Source: Chloroflexota bacterium
GTDB lineage: Bacteria; Chloroflexota; FW602-bin22; JACPRP01
Assembly (NCBI GenBank): GCA_016210495.1
Contig: JACQUC010000172.1
Span: forward strand, 1 to 6,369
Reading direction: 5' to 3'
Length of the DNA: 6,369 nt
Under the pieces are notes generated by a model. The model ran no database searches. It worked only from the letters and a program-made list of their open reading frames with translations, and had not been told where the DNA came from. How positions within the stretch are numbered: the first letter of the stretch is position 1; every line of letters begins with the position of its first letter. This document shows positions 6,028-6,369 of the stretch, piece by piece. Both the position numbers and the translations under genes were made by a program.

Positions 6028-6040
6028 TGCGCGGCATCAG
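6024..6040. terminator. Palindromic hairpin between convergent reading frames
   Basis: CTGATGC pairs with GCATCAG around a GCG loop, a perfect 7-bp stem. It includes the TGA of the permease remnant (6025-6027) and the TGA of the minus-strand gene (TCA at 6037-6039). Position and symmetry suit a bidirectional transcription end. Neither side has a T-run, so it is not a textbook intrinsic terminator. Confidence 0.45.
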
Positions 6041-6240
6041 GCGGCCGCGTCCCTGTCTTTGGCAAGCTCTTCCAAACCAGATTCTGCCATCTCCAACATC
6101 TCAGCGTCAGAGCGAATCTGAAAATCATCAAGGTGTTCACTCAGCCACTCTGCAACAAGCCGCTTTGCTTCCCGTATCTCGTCAAGCGTGTACGCGGCGT
6201 ACATTTTGGCAACTACTTCATCACGGTTCAAGTCGACCAT
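6037..6240 (-). CDS. Small unknown helical protein
   Basis: A 67-residue acidic protein that I do not recognise. The start at 6240 (MVDLNRDEVV) is chosen because, on the minus strand, GGAGGAAGGGA lies just before it with a spacer of about 3-9 nt. A longer frame starting at 6267 would translate that ribosome-binding site as DRRKGS. The sequence looks wholly helical and charged (TLDEIREAKRLVAEWLSEHLDD, then SDAEMLEMAESGLEELAKD), with no membrane segment, signal peptide or catalytic motif. Size and composition are compatible with an antitoxin-like or other small regulatory protein, but no DNA-binding motif is clear and no partner toxin is adjacent within the window. It runs convergently into the permease remnant. 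Confidence 0.7.
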   Translation of the reverse strand: MVDLNRDEVVAKMYAAYTLDEIREAKRLVAEWLSEHLDDFQIRSDAEMLEMAESGLEELAKDRDAAA

Positions 6241-6311
6241 AGATCCCTTCCTCCGATCCTTGAACAACTACGGATGTCGCAACACGGGTAATACCAGGCC
6301 TAGATATCTTC

Positions 6312-6340
6312 ATATGACGAGATCTTAACGAATGAGTCAA
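6312..6340 (-). promoter_or_regulatory. Possible promoter of the small minus-strand gene
   Basis: On the minus strand TTGACT (plus positions 6335-6340) is followed after 17 bp by TCATAT (6312-6317), a good -35 with a poor -10. It lies about 70 bp before the start codon. The rest of 6241-6369 shows nothing further that I can support. Confidence 0.3.
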
Positions 6341-6369
6341 GTTTCATGCAGCCTTGCCCAGTTTGGCCC

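Noticed and set aside
6037..6240. Antitoxin partner of the PIN toxin at the left edge
   Set aside because: They are about 5.6 kb apart on opposite strands. VapB partners normally adjoin vapC and carry a DNA-binding motif, which is not seen here.

Overview
The window (about 6.4 kb, fairly GC-rich, tightly packed, bacterial) holds an apparent ion-homeostasis locus: a short KdpD-type histidine kinase, a KdpE-type response regulator, a small unknown protein and a large potassium-importer-like permease of the APC superfamily (KUP/KimA type). It is flanked by a PIN-domain toxin-like gene on the left and a small unknown gene on the opposite strand on the right. The organism cannot be fixed from the sequence. 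The long charged N-terminal extension of the permease and its pairing with a KdpD/KdpE system remind me of Chloroflexota or related GC-rich Gram-positive-like lineages. This is recollection, not proof.

Layout: 1-423 is a PIN-domain ribonuclease gene, possibly cut by the window edge. 424-652 is a gap with an extended -10 promoter. 653-2242 (kdpD-like) and 2242-2946 (kdpE-like) overlap by one base and form an operon. 2947-3157 is a structured intergenic region with a hairpin, two 20-bp-spaced repeats and two 11-bp tandem repeat boxes ahead of a -10-like hexamer. 3158-3418 is a small unknown gene, and 3476-5650 is the permease. 5652-6027 is a relic. 6037-6240 is a small minus-strand gene.

The most interesting feature is the relic. 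Directly after the permease stop codon lies a second copy of the last 12 codons of kdpE, then a diverged copy of the whole kdpE-to-next-gene intergenic region, then an in-frame copy of the last ~45 codons of the permease. A tandem duplicate of the segment from the kdpE tail through the permease therefore existed here and has lost its interior. Comparing the two intergenic copies gives an internal footprint: the boxes GAAATAT, TTGA, TTGA, GCCGT and TACA(A/C)T keep almost exactly the same spacing. The 11-bp periodicity is what OmpR/PhoB-family regulators such as KdpE bind, so a natural model is that the kinase/regulator pair controls the adjacent KimA-like transporter instead of a KdpFABC pump, of which there is no trace in the window.
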